Below, one piece after another: positions 5,772 to 6,697 of a stretch of DNA of 6,697 bases (positions within the stretch are counted from its first letter, which is position 1; each line of letters begins with the position of its first letter). A model generated the notes under the pieces. It did no database searches. It saw only the letters and a program-made list of their open reading frames with translations, and was not told where the DNA came from. Source of the stretch: Geminicoccaceae bacterium (GTDB taxonomy: Bacteria; Pseudomonadota; Alphaproteobacteria; Geminicoccales; Geminicoccaceae); contig JAGREZ010000320.1 in assembly GCA_020446285.1 (NCBI GenBank), positions 314 to 7,010 of the forward strand, in the 5' to 3' direction. The position numbers and the translations under genes are program-made.

Positions 5772-6697
5772 ATGACAAAAAGAATGCTGATCGATGCGAC
5801 CCACTCCGAGGAGACCCGGGTGGTCGTCGTCGACAGGGACCAGCTGTGCGACTTTGATTTCGAGACATCGACGAAAAAGCAGCTCAAGGGCAATATCTAT
5901 CTTGCCAAGGTGACGCGGGTCGAGCCCTCGCTGCAGGCCGCCTTCGTGGATTATGGCGGCAATCGCCACGGCTTCCTCGCCTTCAGCGAAATCCATCCCG
6001 ATTATTACCAGATCCCGCAGGCCGACCGCGAGATGCTCGAGAATCTCGAGCGCGAGCATGCCCGCAGGAATAATGATGGTGACAGTGACGACGACGGCAG
6101 TGATGACGACGACGATGCCGGAACCTCCGGCAGCGCCGGCGACGAAGTGGATGCCGATGATCCCGTGACGGGGGATGCGGGGCAGGGCGATGCCGCGTCC
6201 GGCGACGGGGGCGATAGCGGAGATGTCGACGTTTCCGCCGGTAGCGGCGGGGATGATGGCGCTGACGGTGACGCCGATGGCGAGGAGACCGGCTCCGGAG
6301 GCGCGGGTTCCGAAGATACGGATGACGAGGAGGAGGTCGACGAGGAGACGGCCGCGCGGCGCATGGCGAAGTCGCGTCGCGAGGCGGCGGTCACCGAGGA
6401 TGCCGACGAGGAGACGGCCGAGGAGGTCGATGCCCAGGCGCGGATGCGCGCAAGGCTGATGCGTTCCTACAAGATCCAGGAGGTCATCAAGCGCCGGCAG
6501 ATCCTGCTCGTGCAGGTGGTCAAGGAGGAACGCGGCAACAAGGGAGCGGCCCTCACCACCTACCTGTCGCTTGCGGGCCGCTATTGCGTGCTCATGCCCA
6601 ATACCCCGCGCGGCGGCGGCATCAGCCGCAAGATCGCGAACACCAGTGACCGTCGCCGGCTGAAGTCGATCACCCAGGAGATGGAAGTGCCCGACGG
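5772..6697 (+). CDS. rne: Ribonuclease E, N-terminal part (3'-truncated by window edge)
   Basis: RNase E is the single-strand-specific endonuclease that starts mRNA decay, processes rRNA and tRNA precursors and scaffolds the degradosome. There are 308 complete codons visible, and the frame is open at the right edge. The first residues (MTKRMLIDATHSEETRVVVV) match the family's opening strand. The S1 RNA-binding domain starts at about 38 (KGNIYLAKVTRVEPSLQAAF, then VDYGGNRHGFLAFSEIHPDY). It is interrupted by a hyperacidic insert (about 97-227) and resumes with IQEVIKRRQILLVQVVKEER and GNKGAALTTYLSLAGRYCVL (to about 274). The RNase H-like subdomain begins with MPNTPRGGGISRKI. The DNase I-like catalytic aspartates, Zn-link cysteines and C-terminal scaffold lie outside the window. 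The ATG at 5772 is preferred over the one at 5784 because of the GGAG 10 nt upstream and the usual family start. RNase G is unlikely given the internal S1 insert, which I recall from alphaproteobacterial RNase E. Confidence 0.96.
   Translation, partial: MTKRMLIDATHSEETRVVVVDRDQLCDFDFETSTKKQLKGNIYLAKVTRVEPSLQAAFVDYGGNRHGFLAFSEIHPDYYQIPQADREMLENLEREHARRNNDGDSDDDGSDDDDDAGTSGSAGDEVDADDPVTGDAGQGDAASGDGGDSGDVDVSAGSGGDDGADGDADGEETGSGGAGSEDTDDEEEVDEETAARRMAKSRREAAVTEDADEETAEEVDAQARMRARLMRSYKIQEVIKRRQILLVQVVKEERGNKGAALTTYLSLAGRYCVLMPNTPRGGGISRKIANTSDRRRLKSITQEMEVPD
6060..6452 (+). other. Hyperacidic low-complexity insert splitting the RNase E S1 domain
   Basis: Residues about 97-227 of RNase E replace a short loop of roughly 14 residues in E. 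coli. In residues 101-220, about 47 of 120 are Asp or Glu, and Gly, Ser and Ala make up much of the rest. No hydrophobic core is visible, so the segment is probably disordered. A short basic patch (ARRMAKSRR, 195-203) interrupts the acid. The DNA holds an exact 16-nt direct repeat (GACGAGGAGACGGCCG at 6339-6354 and 6405-6420), both copies in frame and encoding DEETA. Confidence 0.85.

Noticed and set aside
5465..5857. 130-codon plus-strand frame running into the rne start
   Set aside because: It overlaps the first 86 bases of rne in another frame, and its product is low-complexity and basic with no family signature.

Overview
The window looks like a chromosomal housekeeping segment from a GC-rich alphaproteobacterium, most likely of the Rhizobiales/Hyphomicrobiales. 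Three things support this: strong GC bias at third codon positions, the wording of the proteins (an RF2 that starts MRAEI and an RNase E that opens MLIDATHSEETRVVVV), and the gene order rne <-> amiC-mrcA-prfB, which I recall from rhizobial genomes. I would not name a genus. There are no mobile elements, CRISPR arrays, tRNA or rRNA genes.

Layout. Positions 1-955 (minus) hold most of prfB, encoding peptide-chain release factor 2. Its C-terminus lies beyond the left edge, and it carries an intact programmed +1 frameshift site. Positions 1012-3561 (minus) hold a complete class A penicillin-binding protein (PBP1A, mrcA/ponA). Positions 3506-5095 (minus) hold a complete periplasmic N-acetylmuramoyl-L-alanine amidase (AmiC type) whose 3' end overlaps mrcA by 56 bp. 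Positions 5096-5771 are a divergent 676-bp intergenic region rich in inverted repeats. It includes a 16-bp near-perfect stem at 5341-5386, a plausible promoter at 5417-5445, and a structured rne leader. Positions 5772-6697 (plus) hold the first 308 codons of rne (RNase E), cut by the right edge.

How the genes work together. amiC, mrcA and prfB are tightly packed on the minus strand and probably form one transcription unit read leftward. AmiC cleaves peptidoglycan amide bonds, whereas PBP1A polymerises and cross-links glycan strands, so the pair couples wall cutting with wall synthesis. prfB follows as a translation gene. rne is transcribed away from them and encodes the endonuclease that scaffolds the RNA degradosome.

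The points most worth a second look are regulatory or structural rather than a new system: the large inverted repeat and the recurring AAAACG motif between amiC and rne, a possible structure next to the rne ribosome-binding site, a hyperacidic insert of about 130 residues that splits the RNase E S1 domain, and a 4 x 30-bp repeat in the AmiC linker. I found no convincing evidence of an undescribed multi-gene system.
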